Source of the DNA: Pseudomonadota bacterium | GTDB taxonomy: Bacteria > Desulfobacterota > Binatia > Binatales > Binataceae | DNA: 64,000 nt | Direction of reading: 5' to 3' | Assembly (NCBI GenBank): GCA_021323675.1 | Contig: JAJPKP010000086.1 | Location: 1 to 64,000, forward strand | Part shown: in pieces, positions 25,825 through 34,464 of the stretch | How the letters are laid out: the number at the start of each line of letters is the position of its first letter | Numbering within the stretch: the stretch's first letter is position 1 | Program-made: the position numbers and the translations under genes | Notes under the pieces: generated by a model | What the model saw: only the letters and a program-made list of their open reading frames with translations | Told to the model about the DNA's origin: nothing | Database searches by the model: none

Positions 25825-27510
25825 GTGAAACTGACCGGCGCCGAACTCATCATCCGGCTTCTCGAACGCAACGGCATCAGCGTCGTTGCCGGAATTCCCG
25901 GCGGCGCGAATCTGCCGCTCTACGATGCGCTTGGCGCGAGCACGATTCGCCACGTTCTTGCCCGCCATGAGCAGGGCGCGGGCTTTGTCGCGCAGGGAAT
26001 GGCGCGGGTCAGCGGCAGACCCGCGGTATGCTTCGGGACCTCGGGTCCGGGAGCTACCAATCTGCTGACCGCGATTGCGGACGCAAAGCTGGACTCGATT
26101 CCAATCGTCGCCATAACCGGACAGGTGCCGCGCGCGATGATCGGCACGGACGCGTTCCAGGAAATCGACACCTACGGCCTCAGCGTCCCCATCACCAAGC
26201 ACAACTTTCTCGTTCGCTCCGCCCGCGATCTGCCGCGCGTTATCACGGATGCGTTCAGAATCGCGATGTCCGGGCGCCCGGGACCCGTCGTGGTCGATGT
26301 GCCCAAGGATGTGCAGACCGAGGTTGTCGAAATCGCCGCGATGCCGGAGGCCGCGCGACCCGATCCGCCCCCTTCCTTCAGTGCGGATGAGATTGCCCGC
26401 GCCGCGGCTCTTATCAACCAGGCAAAATGCCCGATGCTGCTGGCGGGAGCGGGCGTTATCGCGGCAGGTGCCGCCCCGGATTTGGTCCGCCTTGCCGAGA
26501 AAGCATCGATTCCCGTGGCCGCCACGTTGCTGGGACTCGGCGCGATGCGCCATGACCATCCCCTGTTCTTCGGGATGGTCGGGATGCACGCGGCGCGGTT
26601 CACGAACCTGCTGCTGGATGAGTGCGACCTCCTGATCGGCGTGGGCGTCCGTTTCGACGATCGCGCGACCGGCAAAGCCTCCGAGTTCTGCCCGCACGCC
26701 GCAATCGTGCATGTCGATATCGACGCGAGCGAGCTCGGCAAAATCAAGGATCCATGCGTCGGAATCGCCGCGGATGCCGGCGAGGCGCTGCGCGCCCTTG
26801 AACCGCTGGTCGTGGAGAATCCGCGCGCTGAATGGCTGAATCATGCGCGCACGCTGCGGACGCGCTATCCGCTTCTGCTGCCCGGCGCCGACGACCCGAT
26901 TCGCCCTTACGGAATCGTTCGGCATGCCGCGGCGATGTTGCCCGCCGATGCGATCGTCGCGACCGATGTGGGTCAGCATCAGATGTGGGTGGCGCAGGCG
27001 TATCCGTTCAACCATCCGCGCCAATGGCTGACCTCGGGCGGGCTGGGAACGATGGGCTTTGGCCTGCCCGCGGCGATCGGCGCCGCGCTCGCCGCGCCGA
27101 ATCGAACCGTCGCCTGTTTCAGCGGCGACGGGAGCCTGCTGATGAACCTGCAGGAACTTGCGACGGCGGCGGAGGAAGAGGTGAACGTAAAGATCATCCT
27201 GCTCAACAATTCGCATCTGGGCCTGGTCCGCCAGCAGCAACAGCTATTTTACGGCCGCCGCTTCTGCGCCTCGCGCTTTGTGGCGCAACCCGACTTCGCG
27301 GCGATCGCCCGCGCCTTCGGAATTGCGGCGATCGACCTGGGAGAAACGCCCGACCCGGCCGCCGCGCTTGCAAAAGCAATTGCGCGGCCCGGTCCATGCC
27401 TGATGAACGTGCCGATCGCGGCGGAGGAAAACGTTTACCCGATGGTGCCGCCGGGCGGCGCCAACCGTGAAATGATCGATGGAGACAGCAGCGATGCCGG
27501 CCTTGCCTGA
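25825..27510 (+). CDS. ilvB: Acetohydroxyacid synthase I large subunit
   Basis: TPP- and FAD-dependent enzyme making acetolactate and acetohydroxybutyrate for Val, Leu and Ile. It aligns along its whole 561 residues with enterobacterial IlvB: LARHEQGAGF (TPP glutamate), SGPGATNLLTAIADA, TGQVPRAMIGTDAFQEIDTYG, KHNFLVR, GVGVRFDDRATGK, TDVGQHQMWVAQAYPF, the TPP/Mg motif SGDGSLL with NN 25 residues later, and a C-terminus VYPMVPPGGANREM identical in pattern. GTG 25825 follows AAGGAGAG. The leader-peptide attenuator upstream and ilvN downstream complete an ivbL-ilvB-ilvN-type operon. Base composition matches its neighbours, so any transfer would be old. Confidence 0.94.
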   Translation: MKLTGAELIIRLLERNGISVVAGIPGGANLPLYDALGASTIRHVLARHEQGAGFVAQGMARVSGRPAVCFGTSGPGATNLLTAIADAKLDSIPIVAITGQVPRAMIGTDAFQEIDTYGLSVPITKHNFLVRSARDLPRVITDAFRIAMSGRPGPVVVDVPKDVQTEVVEIAAMPEAARPDPPPSFSADEIARAAALINQAKCPMLLAGAGVIAAGAAPDLVRLAEKASIPVAATLLGLGAMRHDHPLFFGMVGMHAARFTNLLLDECDLLIGVGVRFDDRATGKASEFCPHAAIVHVDIDASELGKIKDPCVGIAADAGEALRALEPLVVENPRAEWLNHARTLRTRYPLLLPGADDPIRPYGIVRHAAAMLPADAIVATDVGQHQMWVAQAYPFNHPRQWLTSGGLGTMGFGLPAAIGAALAAPNRTVACFSGDGSLLMNLQELATAAEEEVNVKIILLNNSHLGLVRQQQQLFYGRRFCASRFVAQPDFAAIARAFGIAAIDLGETPDPAAALAKAIARPGPCLMNVPIAAEENVYPMVPPGGANREMIDGDSSDAGLA

Positions 27511-27817
27511 ACCGGACGCCCACGAGCGCCCCGCCGTGCCAGGGCGCGGAACGATTTTGCGCCTTCGCGTGCGAAACCATTTCGGAGTGATGACTCACGT
27601 GTGCAGCCTTTTTTCGCGCCGCGCTTTCAACCTCGATGCGATTGCCTGCCTGCCGCTCGGCGCCGGCGCCGAAAGCGTGGTGCTGCTCATAGTCAACGAA
27701 AGCGAACGGCTCGACCAGCTTCTTCGCCAGCTCACCAAGCTCGAAGACGTGATCGAGGTCAACCGCGCTCCGGAGCTGCGGCGCACCTTCGAGGCGATGG
27801 CCCGGAATCTCGAGTGA
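27494..27817 (+). CDS. ilvN: Acetohydroxyacid synthase I small regulatory subunit
   Basis: ACT-domain regulatory subunit that activates the catalytic subunit and mediates valine inhibition. The strand-helix region LRVRNHFGVMTHVCSLFSRRAFNLDAIACLPL follows enterobacterial IlvN closely, including the TVRNHPGVMTHVCGLF-type loop. 107 residues from ATG 27494, which has GGAG about ten bases upstream; ATG 27479 in the same frame would add five residues but lacks a ribosome binding site. It overlaps ilvB by 17 bases, indicating coupled translation. This short form (near 100 residues, one ACT domain) is typical of isozyme I rather than the 160-residue IlvH. Confidence 0.92.
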   Translation: MPALPEPDAHERPAVPGRGTILRLRVRNHFGVMTHVCSLFSRRAFNLDAIACLPLGAGAESVVLLIVNESERLDQLLRQLTKLEDVIEVNRAPELRRTFEAMARNLE

Positions 27818-27870
27818 AAGACCTGGTGGGCGGCGGAACGAGAAGTCCGCCCGCTCCGCCGCCTCCGCAC

Positions 27871-27924
27871 TTGACAGATCGGTTCATCCCGCTTAGTTTT
27901 CAATTTGAATTGTTTGAATTGAAA
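27871..27924 (+). promoter_or_regulatory. marR promoter with operator repeats
   Basis: TTGACA (27871-27876), 17 bases, then TAGTTT (27894-27899) form a promoter. Overlapping its -10 and start region are two tandem copies of TTTGAATTG (27904-27912, 27913-27921). The whole element is also an inverted repeat, TTTCAATT (27898-27905) with AATTGAAA (27917-27924). It matches the palindrome before the downstream wrbA-like gene, so the MarR protein probably binds here and represses itself. Confidence 0.65.
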
Positions 27925-27929
27925 TTATT

Positions 27930-28391
27930 ATGCCGACTCACTTCACAGGCGAGGCCCCGCTGGTACGGGCGCTCGACGCTTACATCAAGCTGAGCCGCGC
28001 GAGCGATACGCTGGACTCGCGGCTCGCGGCCGCGCTCGCCCGCGAAGGCCTGACCACAGGGCAGCTCGGTGTGCTCGAGGCCCTGCTGCATCTCGGCCCG
28101 CTTTCGCAGACTGACATCTGCCGCAAGCTGCTGCGCAGCGGGGGCAACGTCACCACCGTGATCGACAATCTCGAGCGCCAGCATCTGGTGCGCCGCAAGC
28201 GCCGCAGCGACGATCGGCGGGTCGTGACCGTCGAGCTTACCGCGACCGGACGGCGGCTCATCGGCCGCGTTTTTCCCGGACACGCGCGGCGCATCGCGGA
28301 GGCGATGGCGGCGCTGACGGCGGCGGAGCAAATCGAGCTGGGCAGGCTATGCCGGAAACTGGGCCGCGGACCTTCCGCGGGCGAGATGTAA
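27930..28391 (+). CDS. MarR family transcriptional regulator
   Basis: 153 residues. The winged helix covers about residues 40-115: LTTGQLGVLEALLHLGPLSQTDICRKLLRSGGNVTTVIDNLERQHLVRRK, then the wing DDRRVVTVELTATGRRL, the hallmark of MarR proteins. Flanking helices form the dimer. There is no Cys near the N-terminus that would suggest an OhrR-type peroxide switch. The start is ATG 27930 with no obvious ribosome binding site, close to the predicted transcript start. Neighbouring quinone reductase and pirin genes suggest it senses quinones or phenolics (inference). Confidence 0.92.
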   Translation: MPTHFTGEAPLVRALDAYIKLSRASDTLDSRLAAALAREGLTTGQLGVLEALLHLGPLSQTDICRKLLRSGGNVTTVIDNLERQHLVRRKRRSDDRRVVTVELTATGRRLIGRVFPGHARRIAEAMAALTAAEQIELGRLCRKLGRGPSAGEM

Positions 28392-28410
28392 CGGGAAAAA
28401 ATTTTCACAC

Positions 28411-28427
28411 GATAATTTGAATTCAAA
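28411..28427 (+). promoter_or_regulatory. MarR-type palindrome before the quinone reductase gene
   Basis: TTTGAATTCAAA at 28416-28427 is a perfect 12-base palindrome overlapping the end of a good -10 box GATAAT (28411-28416). It is one base from the TTTGAATTGAAA seen before marR, so both probably bind the same repressor. No clear -35 is present. Confidence 0.65.
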
Positions 28428-28453
28428 CTAAATCGTCCGAAGGGAGTCCCAAT

Positions 28454-29077
28454 ATGGCTGCCAGAGTTCATGTCGTCTTTTACAGCACCTACGGCCACGT
28501 CTACCGGATGGCCGAGGCGGTCGCCGAAGGCGCGCGGCTGGTCCCGGGGGTCGAGGCCGCGCTTTTTCAGGTTGCGGAACTGATGCCCGCTGACGTGCTC
28601 AAAAAAAGCGGAGCGGCCCGTGCGCGCGCCGCCTTCGCGCATGTCCCGGTCGCGCAGACGGCAAACCTTGCCGATGCCGACGCGATTATCTTCGGCACCC
28701 CCACTCGCTTCGGCAACATGGCGGCGCAGATGCGCAATTTTCTTGATCAAACCGGCGGCCTGTGGGCGCAGGGCAAGCTAATCGGAAAGGTAGGCAGCGT
28801 GTTCGCCAGCACCGGCTCGCAGCACGGCGGCCAGGAAACCACCATCACGAGCTTTCATACCACGCTGCTTCATCACGGGATGATTGTCGTTGGAGTGCCA
28901 TACTCCGAAGCCGGCCTCACGGTCATGAACGAAGTCTCCGGAGGAACTCCGTATGGCGCAACCACGCTGGCGGCTGCCGACGGGTCGCGGCAGCCGTCCG
29001 AGAACGAACTGAAAATTGCGCGCTTCCAGGGCCGTCATGTCGCGGAGATCGCGAAGCGGCTCAAGGGCGAACGCTGA
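28454..29077 (+). CDS. wrbA: WrbA-like NAD(P)H:quinone oxidoreductase
   Basis: Flavodoxin-fold FMN enzyme, 207 residues, doing two-electron reduction of quinones to avoid radical formation. The FMN phosphate loop is [45 protein letters not shown] and [14 protein letters not shown] are the WrbA blocks that close the flavin pocket, and [20 protein letters not shown] follows near the C-terminus. GGGAG precedes ATG 28454. It sits behind a palindrome shared with the marR promoter and before pirin, a typical electrophile-response arrangement. Confidence 0.93.
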   Translation: MAARVHVVFYSTYGHVYRMAEAVAEGARLVPGVEAALFQVAELMPADVLKKSGAARARAAFAHVPVAQTANLADADAIIFGTPTRFGNMAAQMRNFLDQTGGLWAQGKLIGKVGSVFASTGSQHGGQETTITSFHTTLLHHGMIVVGVPYSEAGLTVMNEVSGGTPYGATTLAAADGSRQPSENELKIARFQGRHVAEIAKRLKGER

Positions 29078-29112
29078 CCTTGTCCGAAATTCGCAAATCG
29101 AGGTGACCAATC

Positions 29113-29811
29113 ATGTTGCAGATAAGAAGGGGCGACTCGCGAGGTGCAACCCGCCTCGACTGGCTCGAGAGCAGGCATACCTTCTCGTTCGGAGACTACT
29201 ACGATCCCGAGGCGATGGGATTTTCCGTGTTGCGGGTGATCAACGACGATTTGGTCGCCCCCGCCGCCGGCTTTCAAACGCATCCCCATCGCGACATGGA
29301 AATCGTTACATGGGTTTTGTCCGGCGCCCTCGAGCATCGCGACAGCCTCGGCAACGGCTCGATCATCCGGCCTGGCGATGCGCAGCGGATGAGCGCGGGG
29401 ACCGGCGTTACCCACAGCGAAATGAATCCTTCATCCGCGGAGCCGGTTCGCCTGCTGCAGATCTGGCTGTTGCCGGACCGGCGCGGGCTTGCTCCCGGTT
29501 ACGAACAACGCAATTTCACCGAATCCGAACGGCGCGGGCGGCTTCGCCTGATCGTATCGCCTGACGGAGCCGACGGTTCGGTCAGGATTCATCAGGATGC
29601 CAGGGTCTATGCAGCCCTGCTCGAGCGGGCCAGCTCCGCCGTCCACCGGATGGACCCGGCGCGCAAAGCCTGGGTTCAGGTGGCGCGCGGATCGCTGATG
29701 GTCAATGGCGCGGAGTTGATCGAAGGCGACGGTGCCGCGCTGGAAGACGAGGCGAACGTCGCGCTCGAGGCGGCAAAGGACTCTGAGGTGCTGCTGTTCG
29801 ATCTTCCCTGA
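29113..29811 (+). CDS. Pirin family protein (quercetinase-like)
   Basis: Bicupin of 232 residues. The N-terminal cupin carries the metal ligands His57, His59, His101 and Glu103 (THPHRDMEI, GVTHSEMNPS), the same as in E. coli YhhW and human pirin. YhhW-type proteins oxidise flavonols such as quercetin, so a dioxygenase acting on phenolics is plausible. Ribosome binding site GAGGT precedes ATG 29113. 35 bases downstream of the quinone reductase, so probably the same MarR-controlled unit. Confidence 0.92.
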   Translation: MLQIRRGDSRGATRLDWLESRHTFSFGDYYDPEAMGFSVLRVINDDLVAPAAGFQTHPHRDMEIVTWVLSGALEHRDSLGNGSIIRPGDAQRMSAGTGVTHSEMNPSSAEPVRLLQIWLLPDRRGLAPGYEQRNFTESERRGRLRLIVSPDGADGSVRIHQDARVYAALLERASSAVHRMDPARKAWVQVARGSLMVNGAELIEGDGAALEDEANVALEAAKDSEVLLFDLP

Positions 29812-29937
29812 TGTTGAGGCATTCAACCGCAGGCGAATCAGGCGCGCGCCGCATCGCGGCCGCGCCGATCGCTTGCGCCGGCGCGCCTTGACGGACCGAT
29901 TCGCGCCGACATACAGGGTTCCAAGAGGGTTTGAGCG

Positions 29938-31122
29938 ATGTCCCAGTTGCCGCCACTTTCGGGAATAAAGGTTGTCGATTTGACCCGCTATCTCGCCGGT
30001 CCCTTCTGCACGCAGATCCTGGGCGACTACGGCGCGGAAGTGATCAAGGTCGAACCGGTCGACAATCCCCGCTCCGAGCTCGGCGGAAACTCCGGCCGCG
30101 ACACGTATTTCTTTCTCTCGTCCAACCGTTCCAAGAAGAGCGTGCGAATCGCGACCCGAACACCCGCCGGGCGCGAAGTTCTGCTGAGACTGATCGACAG
30201 CGCGGACGTTATGGTCGACAATTTCCGGCCCGGCGTGATGAAGGCGCTGGGGCTTGACTACGAGACGCTCGCCGCCCGCAACGCGCGTATCATCACCTGC
30301 AGCATCTCCGGATTCGGCGCGAGCGGGCCGCTTCGCGATTTCCCCGGCTTCGATCAGATAGCGCAGGGGATGTCGGGATTGATGAGCGTGACCGGAACGG
30401 CGGAGAGTGGACCGACTCGGGTTGGAATTGCCATCTGCGACCTGCTCGGCGGAATCTTTTCCGCGCAAGGAATTCTTCTCGCGCTCGAAGCCCGCCATCG
30501 CACCGGCCGTGGCCAGCGCGTCGAGACCTCGCTGCTTGAATCGATCGTGAGCATCCTGAGCTGGTCGGCGGGAATTTACTTCGAGACCGGCAAGACCCCC
30601 GGCCCCGCGGGAAACCATCATCCGCTCTCCTCGCCGCACGGCGTTTTTCACGCGAGCGACCGGCCGTTCAATATCGCGGTGGGCAACGAGGCGATGTGGC
30701 AAAAGTTCGTGAAGATCATCGAGCGGCCCGAATTGGCGGATGACGCGCGCTTCCAGAGCCCGGGAGCGCGGGTCAAAAATCGCGCCGCATTGACCGGGGA
30801 AATCGATCGCGCGCTTGCCTCCAGCACCGCCGAATACTGGATCGACCTGCTGAACCGCGAAGGTATCCCCTCCGGGCCGATTCTCACCATCGAGGAGATG
30901 TTCAAGCATCCGCAGACCGCCGCGCGCGAACTGCTGCTCAGGATGCCGCATCCGGTTATCGGGGAATATCAAACCACTGGACTGGCCGTGAAGCTGGCCG
31001 AGACGCCGGGCAAAATCACGCGGCCGCCCCTCGCCGGCGAGCACACGGACGAGGTGCTGACAGCGCACGGTTACTCCCGGGAGGAGCTTGCGCGGCTCAG
31101 AGCGGACGGCGTGATTGCCTAG
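29938..31122 (+). CDS. Class III (CaiB/BaiF) CoA-transferase
   Basis: 394-residue transferase moving CoA between carboxylic acids. It has the family start GIKVVDLTRYLAGPFCTQILGDYGAEVIKVEP, the DNFRPGVMKALGLDYETL block and the catalytic Asp139 in FPGFDQIAQGMSG, which forms the mixed anhydride. The C-terminal part includes EIDRALASSTAEYWIDLLNREGIPSGPI. Substrate is unknown, as usual in this family. It is preceded by a 126-base gap after pirin and converges on rpoD; the terminator at 31128-31160 belongs to rpoD. Confidence 0.92.
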   Translation: MSQLPPLSGIKVVDLTRYLAGPFCTQILGDYGAEVIKVEPVDNPRSELGGNSGRDTYFFLSSNRSKKSVRIATRTPAGREVLLRLIDSADVMVDNFRPGVMKALGLDYETLAARNARIITCSISGFGASGPLRDFPGFDQIAQGMSGLMSVTGTAESGPTRVGIAICDLLGGIFSAQGILLALEARHRTGRGQRVETSLLESIVSILSWSAGIYFETGKTPGPAGNHHPLSSPHGVFHASDRPFNIAVGNEAMWQKFVKIIERPELADDARFQSPGARVKNRAALTGEIDRALASSTAEYWIDLLNREGIPSGPILTIEEMFKHPQTAARELLLRMPHPVIGEYQTTGLAVKLAETPGKITRPPLAGEHTDEVLTAHGYSREELARLRADGVIA

Positions 31123-31127
31123 CGAAC

Positions 31128-31160
31128 AAAAAAACGGCGCGGGCTTTTGGCTCCGCGCCG
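31128..31160 (-). terminator. Intrinsic terminator of rpoD
   Basis: CGGCGCGG (31135-31142) and CCGCGCCG (31153-31160) pair over eight bases. Seven A at 31128-31134 become a run of U on the minus strand, directly after the stem. It lies 26 bases past the rpoD stop codon. On the plus strand there is no T-tract, so it works mainly for rpoD. Confidence 0.85.
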
Positions 31161-31186
31161 CCTGGCTTGCTCATTTCAGATTCGAG

Positions 31187-32959
<1,773 letters not shown>

Positions 32960-33333
32960 GCTTTTACATACCGACCGGAGCCATGCTCACGGTTCAATCC
33001 GGCCCGCAAAACGAGAGTTGGCCGCGGATGGAAACAGCCTCATTAATACAGATGATCCGGACAAGGCAAGCTAGACGCGTCGAATTTTCAAGGCTACGCT
33101 TCGAGGTGTTTTGAGTCAAATTACTCCCGCTGATTCGCCCTCATTATCAGTATAATTTTCGCCTTGCTCGGCAGTCCCGTCCCGCGCCGCCGACCTGCTC
33201 CCTTGTATTATAAGCATTGAATGCGGGTGATGCCGCGAGGCGCAGACACAAACGAGCCGCACATCACTGGAAAAAGCCTTCGCAAGCACATACGTTTGGG
33301 AGCCTTGGCAAGTTTCCGGGAATTCGAAGCGCT
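32960..33333. other. AT-richer divergent intergenic region before rpoD
   Basis: A 374-base gap between rpoD (-) and the exchanger gene (+), visibly more AT rich than the surrounding genes. On the plus strand there is a perfect TATAAT at 33151-33156 without a good -35. On the minus strand TTGACT is followed after 17 bases by TAGCCT, a possible rpoD promoter (about 33095-33125). A TTG at 33217 opens a frame that joins the exchanger, but the 39 residues it adds look non-coding, so I leave them out. No RNA gene was recognised. Confidence 0.5.
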
Positions 33334-34350
33334 TTGATAATCCACCTCATAGTTCTGATTTTTAGCTTTGGAATAATTCTTGCCGGTTCGGAGCTTTTTA
33401 CGAACGGGGTCGAGTGGGCAGGAGAACGGCTTTCTATTGCGGAAGCAGCCGTCGGAAGCCTCCTCGCCGCAGTCGGAACCGCCCTGCCTGAAACCTTTAT
33501 ACCCGCCGTTGCCCTCCTGTCCGGCTCCTCCGACGCCCGTCATGAGGTCGGCGTCGGCGCGATCATCGGCGCCCCCCTGATGCTCTCGACGGTGGCGCTT
33601 TTCGTGATGGGGGTCGGGGCGATTGCCTACCGCAAGCGCAGGGGCAGAATCGCGCTCAAGGTTGGCCGCGAGGATGCCCGCCGCGACCTGACCTTCTTTT
33701 TCATCATCTTCGTCACCTTTGCCGGATGCGGCCTGCTGCGCCTCGGACCGCTTGCCCGCCACATACTGGCCATAGTCGCTCTCCTGGCCTACGCCGGTTA
33801 CTCGGTGATGCTCCTGCGGATGCATCGAGTGGCCGGATTGGAAATGGAAAACGGCCTCTACCTTGAAGCATTGTTCGGCGGCGATTCGACCCGGCCGCAG
33901 GGATGGACTATCGGGCTGCAGGTCGCGGTTGGAGTGTTGGCAATTCTGCTGGGAGCCAAGGAGTTCGTTGACCAGATCGTGCTTTTTTCAGAGCATGCGA
34001 GGATCAATCCCGGCGTGCTGTCCCTGATTCTGAGTCCGCTCGCGACCGAATTGCCCGAGAAATACAACTCGGTGGTATGGATTCGTCAGCGCAAAGACCA
34101 TTTGGCGCTGGCGAATATCACGGGGGCGATGGTGTTTCAGTCGTGTATCCCGGTCGCGCTGGGGCTCGCCTTCACGCCCTGGATACTGACCGCGCCGGAA
34201 ATTCTCGCGGGCTCCGTCGCGCTGGCATCATCCGCGATCCTCTTTATCAATCTGCGCGATGCGGAACTGGGAACGCCCACGCTGATGATTGGCGGGATAG
34301 CATACGCGATATTTCTTGGCGGACTCGCGTACCTGGGAGTGTTTGGATAG
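33334..34350 (+). CDS. Sodium/calcium exchanger family membrane protein
   Basis: Integral membrane protein of the cation/calcium antiporter family. The two inverted alpha-repeats are visible: VGTALPETFIPA near the start and SPLATELPEKYNS in the second half, each carrying the conserved acidic residue that binds the cation. About ten hydrophobic segments are seen. TTG 33334 starts MIIHLIVLIFSFGII, directly at the first transmembrane helix, giving 338 residues; TTG 33217 would add 39 polar residues and is less likely. Ion specificity (Ca2+ versus other) is not resolved, and the gene stands alone. Confidence 0.85.
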   Translation: MIIHLIVLIFSFGIILAGSELFTNGVEWAGERLSIAEAAVGSLLAAVGTALPETFIPAVALLSGSSDARHEVGVGAIIGAPLMLSTVALFVMGVGAIAYRKRRGRIALKVGREDARRDLTFFFIIFVTFAGCGLLRLGPLARHILAIVALLAYAGYSVMLLRMHRVAGLEMENGLYLEALFGGDSTRPQGWTIGLQVAVGVLAILLGAKEFVDQIVLFSEHARINPGVLSLILSPLATELPEKYNSVVWIRQRKDHLALANITGAMVFQSCIPVALGLAFTPWILTAPEILAGSVALASSAILFINLRDAELGTPTLMIGGIAYAIFLGGLAYLGVFG

Positions 34351-34464
34351 CCGCCGGACTGCCTTGCCCGGACAATAGCTTCGATCTCGCTCGTCGGGCG
34401 GAAAGCGCGATGCTCGCGACGACCCTACTCAAAAGCGCGGCATCGGTGCAGAATCGGTTTAGTC

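Noticed and set aside
25495-27240. 581-codon open frame on the minus strand across ilvB
   Set aside because: It is antisense to a clearly conserved gene and has no domain resemblance; such long frames are expected in high-GC coding DNA.
29431-31068. 545-codon open frame on the minus strand across pirin and the CoA-transferase
   Set aside because: It is antisense to two well-conserved genes and has no motif.
33217-33333. N-terminal extension of the cation exchanger
   Set aside because: The 39 added residues are polar, Arg/His rich and unlike the family; a start at 33334 fits the first membrane helix.
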